DNA of 64,000 nucleotides from JACVRM01 sp963809765. Its GTDB lineage: Bacteria > Actinomycetota > Thermoleophilia > Gaiellales > Gaiellaceae. Shown one piece after another: positions 48,062 to 56,772 of the stretch. Both the position numbers and the translations under genes were made by a program. The notes under the pieces were generated by a model that did not search any database, had not been told where the DNA came from, and was given only the letters and a program-made list of their open reading frames with translations. How positions within the stretch are numbered: the stretch's first letter is position 1; the number at the start of each line of letters is the position of its first letter. The DNA lies in assembly GCA_963809765.1 (NCBI GenBank), contig CAWEKT010000003.1, positions 1,426,001-1,490,000 of the forward strand, read 5' to 3'.

Positions 48062-48607
48062 TTGCGAGACGGAGACGCCGCCTCCGGCACTGACTCGCAC
48101 GCTCCGGGCCGTGGGCCGGTCGGGCGCGCGCCACGGCTCGACGCCGTCGACCGGGCGATCATCGTGGCGCTCCAGCGCAACGGCCGCGAGGCGTTCCGCC
48201 GGATGGCGGCCGACATCGGCGTGTCCGAGGCCACGATCCGCGCGCGCTACGCGCGGCTCTGCGACGAGGACATCATCCAGGTCATCGGGGTCACCAACCC
48301 GCTCGGGCTGGGCTTCGACGCCATGGCCATGGTTGGCATCAAGACGTCCGGCTCGCCCGAGCCCGTCGCCACCGAGCTCGCACGCTGGGAGGAAGCGGGT
48401 TACGTGGTCGTCACGGCCGGCCAGTTCGACCTGCTCGTCGAGCTGGTCTGCACCGATCGCCGGCACCTGCTCGAGGTGACGAACCGGATCCGCTCGCTGC
48501 CCGCGGTCGTATCCACGGAGAGCTTCGTCTACCTGGAGATGTGGAAGCAGCAGTACGACTGGGGTGCCCGCTCCGGCGATGAGCCGCTCACGGCGACCGG
48601 AGCCTGA
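48062..48607 (+). CDS. Lrp/AsnC-family regulator
   Basis: Up to 181 residues from TTG 48062; the exact start is uncertain because no ATG lies before the DNA-binding domain. Helix-turn-helix LDAVDRAIIVALQRNGREAF...GVSEATIRARYARL, then the RAM ligand domain (VVVTAGQFDLLVELVCTDRR). It sits between the two polyamine operons, one base before potA 2, and probably controls them in response to an amino acid or amine. Confidence 0.88.
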   Translation: MRDGDAASGTDSHAPGRGPVGRAPRLDAVDRAIIVALQRNGREAFRRMAADIGVSEATIRARYARLCDEDIIQVIGVTNPLGLGFDAMAMVGIKTSGSPEPVATELARWEEAGYVVVTAGQFDLLVELVCTDRRHLLEVTNRIRSLPAVVSTESFVYLEMWKQQYDWGARSGDEPLTATGA

Positions 48608-49735
48608 GTGGCGGTCGAGCAGACCGCCGTCCCGGCGGCCCCTCCCGGCCGGCGTGTGGCTGACGTCGCGCTCGACCGTGTGACGAAACGGTTCGACGAC
48701 GTGCTCGCCGTCGACGACCTGACTCTCCAGGTGGAGCACGGAGCCTTCTTCGCGCTGCTCGGCCCGTCGGGGTGTGGGAAGACCACGACGCTCCGGATGA
48801 TCGGCGGCTTCGAGGAGCCGGATGCCGGCACGATTTTCCTCGGCGGGGACGACGTCACCGGCCTGCCGCCGTACCGGCGCGACGTCAACACGGTGTTCCA
48901 GTCCTACGCGCTCTTCCCGCACCGGTCGGTCGGCTACAACGTCGCGTTCGGCCTCCGCCGCAAGAAGGTGCCGGCGAAGGAAGCCGCCCAGCGCGTCGCG
49001 CACATCCTGCGCATCGTCGACCTCGAGGGTTTCGAGGGCCGCATGCCGCGCCAGCTCTCCGGTGGCCAGCAGCAGCGCGTCGCGCTCGCCCGGGCGCTCG
49101 TCAACCGGCCGCAGGTGCTGCTGTTGGACGAGCCGCTCGGCGCCCTCGATCTGAAGCTCCGCAAGCAGATGCAGCTCGAGCTCAAGGCGATCCAGCACGA
49201 CCTCGGCGTCACGTTCGTTCACGTCACGCATGACCAGGAGGAGGCGATGACGATGGCCGACCTGATCGCAGTCATGAACCGCGGTCGCGTGGAGCAGCTC
49301 GGCGCCCCCGAGGAGCTGTACGAGCGCCCGCGCACGGCGTTCGTCGCCGGGTTCCTCGGTGTCTCCAACCTGCTGCCGGGGGAAGTTGCAGGCCCCGACG
49401 CCGTTCGCGTCGGCGGCGCCGTCGTCCGTGTCCGTCGCGGCGAGCTCGACGGGCGCGCCGGCAGCCAGGTCGCCGTCGGCGTCCGGCCGGAGAAGCTGCG
49501 GCTCGACGACAGCGGCGAGAACGTGATCGCGGGACGTGTGGCCGAGCGTGCCTACGTCGGTGTGTCCACGCAGTACCTCGTCGACACCGCCGCGGGCCGC
49601 GTCCAGGTCTACGTCCAGAACACCGACCCCGGTGCTGCGCTCGCGGCGCCGGGCGATGCCGTCAGCGTGTCGTTCGGCGCCGACTCCACGTTCGTGGTCG
49701 ACGCCTCGGGCGACGGAGAGGAGCAGCCCCAGTGA
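48608..49735 (+). CDS. potA: Spermidine/putrescine ABC transporter ATPase, system 2
   Basis: 375 residues from GTG 48608. Walker A GPSGCGKTT, LSGGQQQRVALARALV, LLLDEPLGALD, VTHDQEEAMTM, and a C-terminal TOBE region (VGVRPEKLRL). Clearly related to system 1 but with a longer N terminus (AVEQTAVPAAPPGRR). Overlaps potD 2 by 4 bases. Confidence 0.93.
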   Translation: MAVEQTAVPAAPPGRRVADVALDRVTKRFDDVLAVDDLTLQVEHGAFFALLGPSGCGKTTTLRMIGGFEEPDAGTIFLGGDDVTGLPPYRRDVNTVFQSYALFPHRSVGYNVAFGLRRKKVPAKEAAQRVAHILRIVDLEGFEGRMPRQLSGGQQQRVALARALVNRPQVLLLDEPLGALDLKLRKQMQLELKAIQHDLGVTFVHVTHDQEEAMTMADLIAVMNRGRVEQLGAPEELYERPRTAFVAGFLGVSNLLPGEVAGPDAVRVGGAVVRVRRGELDGRAGSQVAVGVRPEKLRLDDSGENVIAGRVAERAYVGVSTQYLVDTAAGRVQVYVQNTDPGAALAAPGDAVSVSFGADSTFVVDASGDGEEQPQ

Positions 49736-50904
49736 CCGACGAGCGTTTCACCCGGATTCACCTGCTGCGCCGCGGAGGCGCGGCGGCGGTGGTGCTGACC
49801 ATCCCGCCGGGCGTCCTCGCCGCGTGCGGCGGCGACGACGAGGAGGCGTCCGGCACGACGACCGGCGGTGCGAAGCAGCTCGCCGACACCGTGCGCATAT
49901 CGAACTGGCCGTACTACATCGACGGCAACTCGGGACCGAAGAGCGCGGTGCTGAAGCAGTTCACCAAGGACACCGGTGTCGCCGTCAATTACATGGAGGA
50001 TGTCAACGACAACGCCACCTTCTTCGGGAAGATCCAGGGCCCGCTGTCCAAAGGACAGTCGATCGATCGCGACATCGTCGTCATGACGGACAACTCCCGC
50101 TTCCCAGCGCTGCTGATCAACAAGGGCTGGGCGGAAAAGCTGGACAAGAGTGCGATCCCGAACATCGCCAACCTCCAACCGGCGCTCGCAAGCCCCTCGT
50201 TCGACCCGAACCGCGAGTACAGCCTGCCGTGGGTTTCGGGCATGTCGGGCATCGGCACCAACCTTGCACTCACCGGTGGCAAGCCGGTCACGACGATCGA
50301 CCAGCTGCTCGAGGATCCAAAGCTCAAGGGCAAGGTCACGATCCTCAGCGAGATGGCCGACACGATGGCGCTCGTGATGCTGGCGAACGGCGACGACCCC
50401 GCGAAGGTCACGGACGCAGCGTTCGACGCCGCCTTGAAGCGCCTCCAGAAGGGGATCGACTCCGGCCACATCCGCCAGGTGCTTGGGAACGACTACACGG
50501 GGCCATTCGAGAAGGGCGATCTCGCGGCCTGCATGGCCTGGTCCGGCGACGTCGTCCAGATGGCCCCGGCAAACAAGAATCTGGTCTGGAACCTGCCCGA
50601 GTCGGGCGGCGACATCTGGACGGACAACATGTTGATCCCGAAGGGTGGCGACGTCTACACGGCCTCGACCTTCATGAACTTCGTGTACCAGCCCAGGATC
50701 TCGGCGCAGCTCGGGATCGGGATCACGTACATCCCGCCCGTTGCGGGAGCCAGAGCAGAGGCTGCCAAGATCGACCCCAAGTCGGCGAACAACCCGCTGA
50801 TCTTCCCGGACGACGAGACGCTCTCGAAGGTCGTCATCTTCGACAGCGCTGCGCTCAACAACCAGGACTACATCGAGAAGTGGGAGAAGCTGCTCGGCTC
50901 GTGA
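49732..50904 (+). CDS. potD: Polyamine-binding lipoprotein, system 2
   Basis: 390 residues from GTG 49732. Twin-Arg-like leader (LLRRGGAAAVVLTIP) ending in the lipobox VLAACGG. The PotD body has VRISNWPYYIDGNSG, VAVNYMEDVNDNATFFGKIQ, LPWVSGMSGIGTNL and NLPESGGDIWTDNMLIPKGG. Intact. Receptor for the second importer; the sequence differs greatly from the system 1 receptor, so the two probably prefer different amines. Confidence 0.93.
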   Translation: MTDERFTRIHLLRRGGAAAVVLTIPPGVLAACGGDDEEASGTTTGGAKQLADTVRISNWPYYIDGNSGPKSAVLKQFTKDTGVAVNYMEDVNDNATFFGKIQGPLSKGQSIDRDIVVMTDNSRFPALLINKGWAEKLDKSAIPNIANLQPALASPSFDPNREYSLPWVSGMSGIGTNLALTGGKPVTTIDQLLEDPKLKGKVTILSEMADTMALVMLANGDDPAKVTDAAFDAALKRLQKGIDSGHIRQVLGNDYTGPFEKGDLAACMAWSGDVVQMAPANKNLVWNLPESGGDIWTDNMLIPKGGDVYTASTFMNFVYQPRISAQLGIGITYIPPVAGARAEAAKIDPKSANNPLIFPDDETLSKVVIFDSAALNNQDYIEKWEKLLGS

Positions 50905-50927
50905 GAGAGCCCGAGCAGCTCTAGCCG

Positions 50928-51785
50928 GTGGGCTTTTTGCACCGGCACCGCTGGGCCACCCCGTACGTGCTGCTCGCGCCGGGGCTCGTCTGGCTGGCGA
51001 TCTTCTTCCTGGTTCCGCTCGGCTTCCTCGGCTACCAGTCGCTCCAGAGCGGCTCCTTCGACTTCGGCTATTCGTTCGACTGGGCCTGGGGCAACTTCGG
51101 CGAGGCGATCTCGGACTATCGCGAGCAGCTCGTCAGGTCGGTCAAGTACGCCGGGATGGCCACCGTCCTCGCGCTCCTCGTCTCGTATCCGCTGGCCTAC
51201 TGGATCGCCTTTCGCGCCGGCCGCTGGAAGAGCTTCTTCCTGCTGCTCGTGATTGCGCCGTTCTTCGTCACGTACCTGATCCGCACGCTTGCCTGGCAGA
51301 CGATCCTGGCCGACCAGGGGCCGGTGGTCGACCTCGCCCAGACGCTCCACCTGCTCGACGACGACGGGCGCCTCCTGGCGACGCCAACCGCCGTCGTCGC
51401 TGGGCTGACCTACAACTTTCTGCCGTTCATGGCCCTGCCTCTCTACGTCGCGCTCGAGTCGATCGATGCGCGGCTGATCGAGGCAGCAGAGGATCTCTAC
51501 GCCAGCAAGGTGCAGGCGTTCCTCCGCGTGACCCTGCCGCTCTCGCTGCCCGGCGTGGCTGCCGGTTGCCTGCTCACGTTCATCCCTGCGGCCGGCGACT
51601 TCATCAACGCCCAGCTCCTCGGCACCCCGCGCGAGCACATGATCGGCAACGTCATCCAATCGAAGTTCTTGCAGCTGATCGACTACCCGGCCGCGGCGGC
51701 GCTCTCGTTCATCCTGATGGCGACCATCCTGACCGCGGTGCTGCTGTTCGTTCGCGCCCTCGGCTCGGAGCGGCTGACGGGATGA
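50928..51785 (+). CDS. potB: Polyamine ABC permease, PotB type, system 2
   Basis: 285 residues from GTG 50928. Six helices (VLLAPGLVWLAIFFLVPLGF first), FFVTYLIRTLAWQTILADQG, EAA loop EAAEDLYASKVQAFLRVTLP. Overlaps the next gene by ATGA. Confidence 0.93.
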   Translation: MGFLHRHRWATPYVLLAPGLVWLAIFFLVPLGFLGYQSLQSGSFDFGYSFDWAWGNFGEAISDYREQLVRSVKYAGMATVLALLVSYPLAYWIAFRAGRWKSFFLLLVIAPFFVTYLIRTLAWQTILADQGPVVDLAQTLHLLDDDGRLLATPTAVVAGLTYNFLPFMALPLYVALESIDARLIEAAEDLYASKVQAFLRVTLPLSLPGVAAGCLLTFIPAAGDFINAQLLGTPREHMIGNVIQSKFLQLIDYPAAAALSFILMATILTAVLLFVRALGSERLTG

Positions 51786-52630
51786 CGAGCGCGGCGGAGG
51801 CGCTTCGCCCCGCTCGGCGCGTCGGCGTGGCGGCGCGCCTGTGGGCGTTCGTCCGCCGGCACGCCTTGACGGGCTACGCCGCTCTCGCGTTCACGTACCT
51901 GCTGCTTCCGATCGCGGTCGTCGTCGCCTTCTCCTTCAACGACCCGGTCGGCAGGTTCAACTACACCTGGCAGGGGTTCACCTTCGACAACTGGCTCAAC
52001 TGGGACGCCGTCCCAGGCTTGAGCGAGGCGATGGCCAACTCACTGAAGATCGCTGCCCTGGCCAGCCTTTGCGCCACTGCGCTCGGAACGATGATCGCGC
52101 TCGCGCTCGTCCGCTACGGCTTCCGCGGGCGCGGCACGACCAACCTGTTGGTCTTCCTGCCCATGTCAACGCCCGAGATCGTGCTCGGCGCGTCGCTGCT
52201 CACGCTCTTCCTGAATCTCTCGGTCGCCACCGGATTCTGGACGATCGTGATCGCGCACATCATGTTCAACATCTCCTACGTCGTCGTCACGGTGAAGGCC
52301 AGGCTCATCGGCTTCGACCGGCACCTGGAGGAGGCGGCGATGGATCTCGGCGCCAACGAGTGGACGACCTTCTGGCGCGTCACGCTGCCGCTGATCTTCC
52401 CCGCCATTCTCGCCGGCGGACTGCTCGCCTTCGCCTTGTCGGTCGACGACTTCGTCATCACCTACTTCAACTCGGGGGCGACAATCACGTTCCCGCTCTT
52501 CGTCTGGGGCGCCGCCCGGGTAGGCGCGCCCCCGCAGGTCAACGTCCTGGGCACGGCGATCTTCTTCGCCGCGCTCGCCGCCATGCTCGTTGTCGTCCTC
52601 TTGCAGAAACGGCGCGCCACGAGCGCGTGA
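51782..52630 (+). CDS. potC: Polyamine ABC permease, PotC type, system 2
   Basis: 282 residues from ATG 51782. Six helices, EEAAMDLGANEWTTFWRVTL loop and LSVDDFVITYFNSGATITFP, the usual PotC C-terminal signature. The aminotransferase gene follows 11 bases later in the same operon. Confidence 0.93.
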   Translation: MTSAAEALRPARRVGVAARLWAFVRRHALTGYAALAFTYLLLPIAVVVAFSFNDPVGRFNYTWQGFTFDNWLNWDAVPGLSEAMANSLKIAALASLCATALGTMIALALVRYGFRGRGTTNLLVFLPMSTPEIVLGASLLTLFLNLSVATGFWTIVIAHIMFNISYVVVTVKARLIGFDRHLEEAAMDLGANEWTTFWRVTLPLIFPAILAGGLLAFALSVDDFVITYFNSGATITFPLFVWGAARVGAPPQVNVLGTAIFFAALAAMLVVVLLQKRRATSA

Positions 52631-52641
52631 AAGGAGCAGCC

Positions 52642-54129
52642 GTGACCTCCGCCACCCACGCATCCAGTTCCGCCGACCTGCAACAGGCCGCGCGCGACCA
52701 CCTGTGGCTCCACTTCACGCGCATGTCGTCATACCGCGACGGCGGCATGCCGATCATCGTTCGCGGCGAGGGCTGCTACCTCGAGGACGCCGAGGGCAAG
52801 CGCTACCTGGATGCGCTCGCCGGGCTCTTCTGCGTGAACATCGGCTACTCGTACGGCGAGGAGCTGGGCCAGACGGCGCTCGACCAGATGCGCGAGCTGC
52901 CCTTCTACACCAACTGGTCGTACGCCCATCCGCGCGCGATCGAGCTGGCCCAGCGGCTCGCCTCGCTCGCCCCCGGCGATCTCAACCGCGCCTTCTTCGT
53001 CTCCGGCGGCTCCGAGGCGGTCGAGGCGGCGTGGAAGCTCGCGCGCCAGTTCTACTCGGCCCGCGGTGAGCAGCGGTCGCACGCGGTGCGTGCACCCTCA
53101 GATGCCGGGGTGCGCCAGGACGAGTACGCGGCAGCGCGTCTAGGCACCGAGCGCCGCTGGAAGGCGATCGCTCGGCACGTCGCGTACCACGGGACGACGA
53201 TGGGTGCACTCTCGATCAACGGGATTCCCGCGCTTCGCCAGCCGTTCGAGCCGCTCGTCCCCGACGTCCTGCACGTCCGCAACACGAACCGCTACCACCG
53301 GCCGGCTGAGGAGACGGAGGAGGAGTTCACAGCCATGCTCCTCGATGACCTCGAGCACACGATCGAGGTGGCCGGGCCCGAGACGGTCGCGATGGTGATC
53401 ATGGAGCCCGTCCAGAACGCGGGCGGCTCCTTCACCGCGCCGGCCGGTTACTGGCGCGGCGTACGTGAGCTCTGCGACCGCTACGACATCCTGCTCTGCG
53501 CCGACGAGGTCATCACCGGCTTCGGACGGGTCGGGGCCTGGTTCGGCTCAGAGCGCTACGACATCCGCCCCGACCTGATGACCTGCGCGAAGGGGCTTTC
53601 CTCCGCGTACGTGCCGATCGGCGCGGTGCTGGCGACCGACCGGGTGGTCGAGCCGTTCCTCAGCGATCGCAGCATGTACTCGCACGGCATCACGTTCGGC
53701 GGCCATCCGGTTGCCGCGGCCGTCGCGCTGAAGAACCTCGAGATCATGGAGCGGGACGGGATCGTGACCGGCGTCCGCGAGTACGAGGACGCGTTCCGCG
53801 CCACGCTTTCGCAGCTCCTCGACTTGCCCATCGCGGGCGACCTGCGCGGCGTCGGCTTCTTCTATGCGCTCGAGCTCGTCAAGGACAAGGAGACGCGAGA
53901 GACGTTCTCAGACCACGAGTGCGAGACGCTCCTGCGCGGCTTCCTCACGCCCGAGCTGTTCGAGCGCGGCCTTATCTGCCGCGCGGACGACCGTGGCGAT
54001 CCAGTCATCCAGATCTCGCCGCCGCTCGTGGCTCGCCAGGAGGAGTTCGACCGGATCGTCGAGATTCTCGGGGACGTGCTGACGGCAGCCTGGGACCGGA
54101 TGCAGAGGTCTGCGGTCGAGCGGGTCTAG
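52642..54129 (+). CDS. Class III aminotransferase, putrescine/omega-amine:pyruvate type
   Basis: 495 residues from GTG 52642 with AAAGGAG upstream. FVSGGSEAVEAAWKLARQF, YHGTTMGALSING, EPVQNAGGSFTAP, CADEVITGFGRVGAWF (PLP Asp) and LMTCAKGLSSAYVPIGAV (Schiff-base Lys). The HGITFGGHPVAAAVAL region is like putrescine-pyruvate (SpuC) and beta-alanine-pyruvate enzymes. Would convert putrescine to 4-aminobutanal for the dehydrogenase at 46497. Ends tail to tail with the gene at 54126, overlapping about 3 bases. Confidence 0.88.
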   Translation: MTSATHASSSADLQQAARDHLWLHFTRMSSYRDGGMPIIVRGEGCYLEDAEGKRYLDALAGLFCVNIGYSYGEELGQTALDQMRELPFYTNWSYAHPRAIELAQRLASLAPGDLNRAFFVSGGSEAVEAAWKLARQFYSARGEQRSHAVRAPSDAGVRQDEYAAARLGTERRWKAIARHVAYHGTTMGALSINGIPALRQPFEPLVPDVLHVRNTNRYHRPAEETEEEFTAMLLDDLEHTIEVAGPETVAMVIMEPVQNAGGSFTAPAGYWRGVRELCDRYDILLCADEVITGFGRVGAWFGSERYDIRPDLMTCAKGLSSAYVPIGAVLATDRVVEPFLSDRSMYSHGITFGGHPVAAAVALKNLEIMERDGIVTGVREYEDAFRATLSQLLDLPIAGDLRGVGFFYALELVKDKETRETFSDHECETLLRGFLTPELFERGLICRADDRGDPVIQISPPLVARQEEFDRIVEILGDVLTAAWDRMQRSAVERV

Positions 54130-54683
54130 CCCGAGCGCCAGCTTCCCGACACTGGCTGGATCGTGTCCTCGATCCCGGGTGCGCCGCGTGGGGGGAGGCG
54201 AGCTGGATCGACTGGTCGGCGTTGTTCGAGATGCTGATCTGCCGCGGCGGAATGCGCAGGGCGCCAGCGACCGTGCCGCCTGCCTGAGCTCGCGCGCGAC
54301 AATCGGCGGGAGGCGGTACCAGGTGCCGCGCTGGAAGCGACCGCAGTTCAGGCCGTAGACCCGGATCCGGTTGAGCCACCTGCCGGCGGCCAGTCCGAAC
54401 GGACCTGAGCCCCGGGCCCGTCGAACTCGAGCTCGAACGCCCGCCCGCGCTCCGCGGGCCGGCGGGTGCGCGCGCGGTGCAGGCGAGGTTCCCCGTAGAG
54501 GAATGAGCTGAGGGCCCTGGCCGCCGCGGGGCGCGGCAGCTCGCGGCAACCTGCCCGGCTGCAGACGAGCAGCCTCGCCCGGCGCGAACTCCTTCCCGGA
54601 TGCGCACGGTGCGGACAGCAGCAGCCATGTCAGCGCGCCGACTGTGGCGAGGCCGAGCAGCGCACATGCCGCTTCCTCGTCAT
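54126..54683 (-). pseudogene. Secreted hypothetical protein (frameshifted)
   Basis: ATG 54683 (MTRKRHV), then in a shifted frame a lipoprotein/anchor segment LLGLATVGALTWLLLSAPCA. Downstream come GLNCGRFQRGTWYRLPPIVA and, after another shift, GALRIPPRQISISNNADQSI. The most natural end is TAG 54126-54128. No family is recognised. Reading through three frames with G/C-rich third positions suggests a real gene damaged by indels rather than noise. Upstream neighbour of tatC on the same strand. Confidence 0.4.
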
Positions 54684-54731
54684 CGCCCCTGGTACGCCTC
54701 CCACTACCTCGACGTTCCCGTCGGCGTCGCT

Positions 54732-55496
54732 CTAGGCCCGGTCGGCCGCCGGCTCGAGCTCGTCCTGCCAGCGACGCTCGAAGAAGACGGCGGCCCAGAT
54801 CGAGATCTCGAACAGCGCCACGATCGGGAGCGCCTGGAGTGCCATCGAGACGAAGTCGACGCCAGGTAGGAGCACGGCCGCGACGATGCTGAGCCCGTAG
54901 CCGATGCGCCGATTCCGGCGCAGCGTGGCCGAGGTGAGGATGCCGAGGCGAACGAGCCCGACGATGAAGATCGGCAGCTCGAACAGCAGTCCCACAGCGA
55001 AGATCAGCGCCGCGGCGAAGCCGAAGTACTCCTTCGCGCGGATGTTCTCGTTGTAGAGCTCGGCGTCGAAGCCGAGCAGGAAGTCGATCGCGTTCGGGAG
55101 GATCACCCAGTAGGCGAACGCCATCCCGGCGGCGAGCAGGAGCGCCGCCACGATCACGAGCTTCACGACCGTTCCCTGCGCCGGCGGCGCGAAGGCGGGC
55201 GCCAGGAACGCCCAGGCCTGCCAGAGGATGACGGGCAGTGCGAGTGCCAGCGCCGACCAGAGCGCGACGTTGAAGGAAGTCATGAACGGCTCGGTCGGGC
55301 TGAGCGTGACCGGCTCGCGGCCGTCGAGCGGCTCGGAGAGCCAGCCGATGATCGTCTGCCGGAAGATGAAGGTGAAGACGAGCAGGACGACGATCGTGCT
55401 CAACGAGATGATCACGCGCGTGCGCAGCTCGGTCAGGTGCTCGACGAGCGACGCCTCCTCGTCGTGAGCCAGGCGCCGTGGAAGCGGCCGCCTCAT
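54732..55496 (-). CDS. tatC: Twin-arginine translocase subunit TatC
   Basis: 254 residues, six helices. EASLVEHLTELRTRVIISL is the conserved cytoplasmic start that binds the twin-arginine signal. Also SPTEPFMTSFNVALWSALAL, FAYWVILPNAIDFLLGFD and FGFAAALIFAVGLLFELPIF. Receptor of the Tat export system, which carries folded proteins across the membrane. Likely clients here include the amine oxidase and PotD 2. TatA lies 10 bases upstream on the same strand. Confidence 0.95.
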   Translation of the reverse strand: MRRPLPRRLAHDEEASLVEHLTELRTRVIISLSTIVVLLVFTFIFRQTIIGWLSEPLDGREPVTLSPTEPFMTSFNVALWSALALALPVILWQAWAFLAPAFAPPAQGTVVKLVIVAALLLAAGMAFAYWVILPNAIDFLLGFDAELYNENIRAKEYFGFAAALIFAVGLLFELPIFIVGLVRLGILTSATLRRNRRIGYGLSIVAAVLLPGVDFVSMALQALPIVALFEISIWAAVFFERRWQDELEPAADRA

Positions 55497-55506
55497 CGAG
55501 CTCGAC

Positions 55507-55764
55507 CTACGGGACGGTGTCGCGCTGGCGCGTCTCGCCCGCGTGCGCGTCGGGCTCGGGCGAGCGCCCGATCTCGTGCTCGAGCATGAGCGGCTCGCTG
55601 TCGTCGTCGTCCCGACCGCGCGAGTCGCCCGTCACCGAGTCCTTGAACTCCCGCATCCCGCGCCCGAGCGAGCGTCCGAGCTCCGGCAGCCGCTTGGGCC
55701 CGAACACGACGAGCAGGACGAGGAGAATGACGATCAAACCCTGCCAGCCGATGCTTCCAGGCAC
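55507..55764 (-). CDS. tatA: Twin-arginine translocase subunit TatA
   Basis: 85 residues from GTG 55764: GSIGWQGLIVILLVLLVVFG (membrane helix), the hinge FGPKRLPELGRSLGRGMREF (amphipathic helix with the FGPKRLPELG motif), then an acidic tail. Forms the pore with TatC. No TatB gene is present, as in many actinobacterial loci. Confidence 0.93.
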   Translation of the reverse strand: MPGSIGWQGLIVILLVLLVVFGPKRLPELGRSLGRGMREFKDSVTGDSRGRDDDDSEPLMLEHEIGRSPEPDAHAGETRQRDTVP

Positions 55765-55998
55765 GAAGCCAGCGTAGCAGCGGGGGCTGCGCGCTCCGTG
55801 CCCGACGCCCGGGGAATCGCACCGCGCAAGCGGCTTGCCGAGCCGCATCTGCCCGCGGTTCCGCGGCGTGCGAGGCGGCTCCGCGAAGGTGTCACGCGGT
55901 CGTTTGGACTCCCCGGACGCGGGTAGCCCTGAGCTACCATGGCGCCACAGAGCGCGCGGACGATCCGCCGCGTGCCAACCCCGTCGGTAAGGAACGTT

Positions 55999-56772
55999 TT
56001 GGCTCAGCTCGAGATCACCAACCTGCACGTGTCCCTGGAGGACGGCACCGAGATCGTCAAGGGTGTCGACCTGACCGTGCGCCAGAACGAGGTGCACGCG
56101 ATCATGGGGCCGAACGGCTCCGGCAAGTCGACGCTCGCCTACGCGCTCATGGGCCACCCGGCCTACGAGATCACCGGGGGGCAGATGCTCCTCGACGGCG
56201 AGGACGTGACCGAGATGGAGGCCGACGAGCGGGCGCAGAAGGGTCTGTTCCTCGCGTTCCAGTACCCGCACGCGATTCCCGGCGTCACGGTGACGAGCTT
56301 CCTGCGCTCGGCGCTCAACTCGCTCCGCAAGGCGCGCGCCGGCGAGGAGGACCCGATCCCGATCCCCGAGTTCCGCACGGAGCTGATGGCAGCCATGGAG
56401 CGCCTGGGGATCACGCGGGAGCTTGCGTCCCGGTACCTGAACGACGGTTTCTCCGGCGGCGAGAAGAAGCGCGTCGAGATCCTGCAGATGGCGATGCTCA
56501 AGCCGAGGATCGCCGTGCTCGACGAGACCGACTCCGGCCTCGACATCGACGCGCTGAAGATCGTCGCGGCAGGCGTGCAGGAGCTGGTCGGCCCGGACAT
56601 GGGCGCGCTCGTGATCACGCACTACCAGCGGATCCTCAACTACATCAAGCCCGACTTCGTCCACGTCTTCGTCGGAGGGCGTATCGTGGAGGAGGGCGGT
56701 CCCGAGCTTGCGCACAAGCTCGAGGCTGAGGGCTATGAAGCCTTTACCCCTGACCCGGAGGTTGTGTCGTGA
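55999..56772 (+). CDS. sufC: Fe-S assembly ATPase SufC
   Basis: 257 residues if started at TTG 55999, which has TAAGGAAC 5-6 bases upstream and matches the family start (LAQLEITNLHVSLEDG). The longer frame from ATG 55939 lacks support. Walker A GPNGSGKST, signature FSGGEKKRVEI, Walker B IAVLDETDSGLD, and H in VITHYQRIL. Drives cluster assembly with SufB and SufD. First gene of the suf operon; SufB follows with a 4-base overlap. Confidence 0.95.
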   Translation: MAQLEITNLHVSLEDGTEIVKGVDLTVRQNEVHAIMGPNGSGKSTLAYALMGHPAYEITGGQMLLDGEDVTEMEADERAQKGLFLAFQYPHAIPGVTVTSFLRSALNSLRKARAGEEDPIPIPEFRTELMAAMERLGITRELASRYLNDGFSGGEKKRVEILQMAMLKPRIAVLDETDSGLDIDALKIVAAGVQELVGPDMGALVITHYQRILNYIKPDFVHVFVGGRIVEEGGPELAHKLEAEGYEAFTPDPEVVS

